DNA from: Nitrospirota bacterium
GTDB lineage: Bacteria > Nitrospirota > Leptospirillia > Leptospirillales > Leptospirillaceae
NCBI GenBank assembly: GCA_021810805.1
Contig: JAJZHW010000003.1
Location: forward strand, 1-64,000
Direction of reading: 5' to 3'
Length of the DNA: 64,000 bases
The notes under the pieces were generated by a model. It saw nothing but the letters and a program-made list of their open reading frames with translations. It did no database searches and was not told the DNA's origin. Every line of letters begins with the position of its first letter. The first letter of the stretch is position 1. Shown here one piece after another: positions 62,777-64,000 of the stretch. A program made the translations under genes and the position numbers.

Positions 62777-64000
62777 CTAAATGATCGCCCTGAACTTGCA
62801 AGCATCAACACACGCTTTGCAACGGATACAGGTTTCAAGATTAATATGGGCCACTTCGCCCTTGTCCCAAGTCACGGAGCCTGTCGGACAGACCGGTTCA
62901 CAGAGACCACAGGTCGTGCAATCCTCTTCGATAACCACATACTTGATCAGATTTGCGCAGACCGTTCCCGGGCAATGCTTGTCCCGGATATGCGCCTCGA
63001 ATTCTTCCCGGAAGTAACGAATTGTTGAAAGAACCGGGTTGGGGGCCGCAGCTCCCAGACCACAAAGGGAGTTCGACTTGACATACATGGAGAGCCGTAT
63101 AAGTTCGTCAAGATCCCCTTCCTGCCCTTTTCCTTCCGTAATTCTTGTCAGGATCTCAAGCATAATCTTCGATCCGACCCGGCAGGGGGTACACTCTCCG
63201 CAGGATTCGTCCTGAGTGAACTTGAGGAAGAACTTGGCCGTATCGACAATGCAAGAGGCTTCGTCCATGATGACGATACCCCCAGATCCCATGATGGCCC
63301 CTGCCGCGATGACATTTTCAAAATCCACAGGGGTATCGAGACCGGAGGCCGGAATACATCCACCCGAAGGGCCTCCAAGCTGAGCGGCCTTAAAGGGGAT
63401 CTTCTTTTCAAGCATGCCGCCCCCGATGTCAAAGACGATCGAGCGCAAGGGAGTTCCAGCCGGTACCTCAATCAACCCTGAGTTTTTGATGGAGCCTGTC
63501 AGGGCAAAGGTCTTCGTTCCTTTTGTCTTCTCAGATCCATAGGAGGCATACCAGTCGCCTCCATTAAGAATAATATGGCCCACATTGCCCAGTGTCTCAA
63601 CATTGTTGATGACCGTCGGCTTTCCCCAGACCCCTTTCTGGGCGGGGAAGGGTGGCTTTGGCCAAGGCATTCCGCGCTCACCCATAAGGGAAGCCAAGAG
63701 GGCCGTCTCTTCTCCGCAGACATAGGCTCCAGCACCCTCCTTGATCGTGATGTCAAAAGAGAAGCCTGTCCCAAGAATGTTATCACCCAGGAAGTTCCTT
63801 TCCCGGGCATCGTCAATGGCTTTACGAAGTCGCTTGATTGCCAGGGGGTATTCTGCCCGACAATAGATATAGCCTTTTTTCGAGTTGCCGATGGCAAAGG
63901 CTGCGGCCAGCATCCCTTCGAGGACACTATGGGGGTCCCCCTCCAGAATCGAGCGGTCCATGAAGGCCCCGGGGTCACCTTCATCGGCATTGCACACCAC
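62777..64000 (-). CDS. nuoF: NADH-quinone oxidoreductase subunit F, 5' end outside window, with ferredoxin tail
   Basis: FMN and NADH-binding subunit; 407 codons are inside the window and the true start is upstream of 64000 (base 64000 only happens to begin a GTG). [14 protein letters not shown] is the FMN-site motif, [14 protein letters not shown] follows, and [12 protein letters not shown] is the [4Fe-4S] N3 site. After the normal NuoF end (about residue 320) there are 80 more residues with a two-cluster ferredoxin domain: [12 protein letters not shown] and [11 protein letters not shown]. This tail is common in NuoF-like subunits of hydrogenases and other NADH-linked complexes but absent from E. 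coli NuoF. Confidence 0.94.
   Translation of the reverse strand: MVCNADEGDPGAFMDRSILEGDPHSVLEGMLAAAFAIGNSKKGYIYCRAEYPLAIKRLRKAIDDARERNFLGDNILGTGFSFDITIKEGAGAYVCGEETALLASLMGERGMPWPKPPFPAQKGVWGKPTVINNVETLGNVGHIILNGGDWYASYGSEKTKGTKTFALTGSIKNSGLIEVPAGTPLRSIVFDIGGGMLEKKIPFKAAQLGGPSGGCIPASGLDTPVDFENVIAAGAIMGSGGIVIMDEASCIVDTAKFFLKFTQDESCGECTPCRVGSKIMLEILTRITEGKGQEGDLDELIRLSMYVKSNSLCGLGAAAPNPVLSTIRYFREEFEAHIRDKHCPGTVCANLIKYVVIEEDCTTCGLCEPVCPTGSVTWDKGEVAHINLETCIRCKACVDACKFRAII

Overview
The window is about 64 kb of fairly GC-rich chromosomal DNA from a Gram-negative bacterium. It carries complex I, TatA, heme and hopanoid synthesis, outer-membrane proteins and a two-partner-secretion type adhesin. Hopanoid ring-ether genes, a NuoF with an extra ferredoxin tail and very large c-di-GMP signalling proteins together remind me of Nitrospirota, perhaps a Leptospirillum-like acidophile. 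That assignment is recollection plus inference: no rRNA or species marker is present. No IS element, CRISPR array, prophage or replication origin was seen.

Layout. 1-8842 (minus): the N-terminal 2947 codons of a giant secreted adhesin whose 3' end lies outside the window. 8843-9358: AT-rich divergent intergenic region. 9359-13051 (plus): a SARP/cyclase-like/AAA/TPR regulator divergent from the adhesin. 13234-14883 (plus): periplasmic coiled-coil protein and aroE. 15053-18402 (minus): cbiX, hemE, hemN. 18485-24566 (minus): hpnA, ispH, hpnJ, hpnI, a small EamA/SMR membrane protein and a CruF-like membrane protein. 24823-25503 (plus): a lipoprotein. 25449-29738 (minus): shc, hpnG and an Omp85-type barrel. 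30314-42029 (plus): transketolase, transaldolase, G6P dehydrogenase, lipoprotein, FAD monooxygenase, ClC channel, MgtC/DUF4010 protein and a flavin reductase. 42057-45951 (minus): cupin and a GAF-GGDEF-EAL protein. 46240-51378 (plus): a 1712-residue PAS/GAF/LOV/GGDEF/globin/GAF/EAL protein. 51573-52342 (minus): tRNA-Arg, a second small EamA/SMR protein and tatA. 52432-64000 (minus): nuoF-N.

How the genes fit together. Shc makes the hopane skeleton, HpnG acts on the C35 side chain, HpnI and HpnJ are steps towards the cyclitol-ether head group, and IspH supplies isoprenoid precursors. Two membrane proteins and an outer-membrane barrel travel with them and have no assigned role. The oxidative and non-oxidative pentose-phosphate enzymes form one unit behind a roughly 280-nt leader. 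Two c-di-GMP enzymes, one with both a LOV-type photosensor and a globin domain, sit in the same window as an adhesin, so light, gas or redox control of attachment is a reasonable but untested idea.

Gaps over about 150 bases. 8843-9358, 29739-30313, 45952-46239 and 51379-51572 have their own entries. 13052-13233, 22317-22500 and 24583-24822 hold nothing I can name. Convergent gap 14884-15052 holds a strong hairpin. Long open frames antisense to real genes (for example opposite hemN/hemE, zwf, clc and hpnJ) are shadows of GC-rich codon use and are not annotated.
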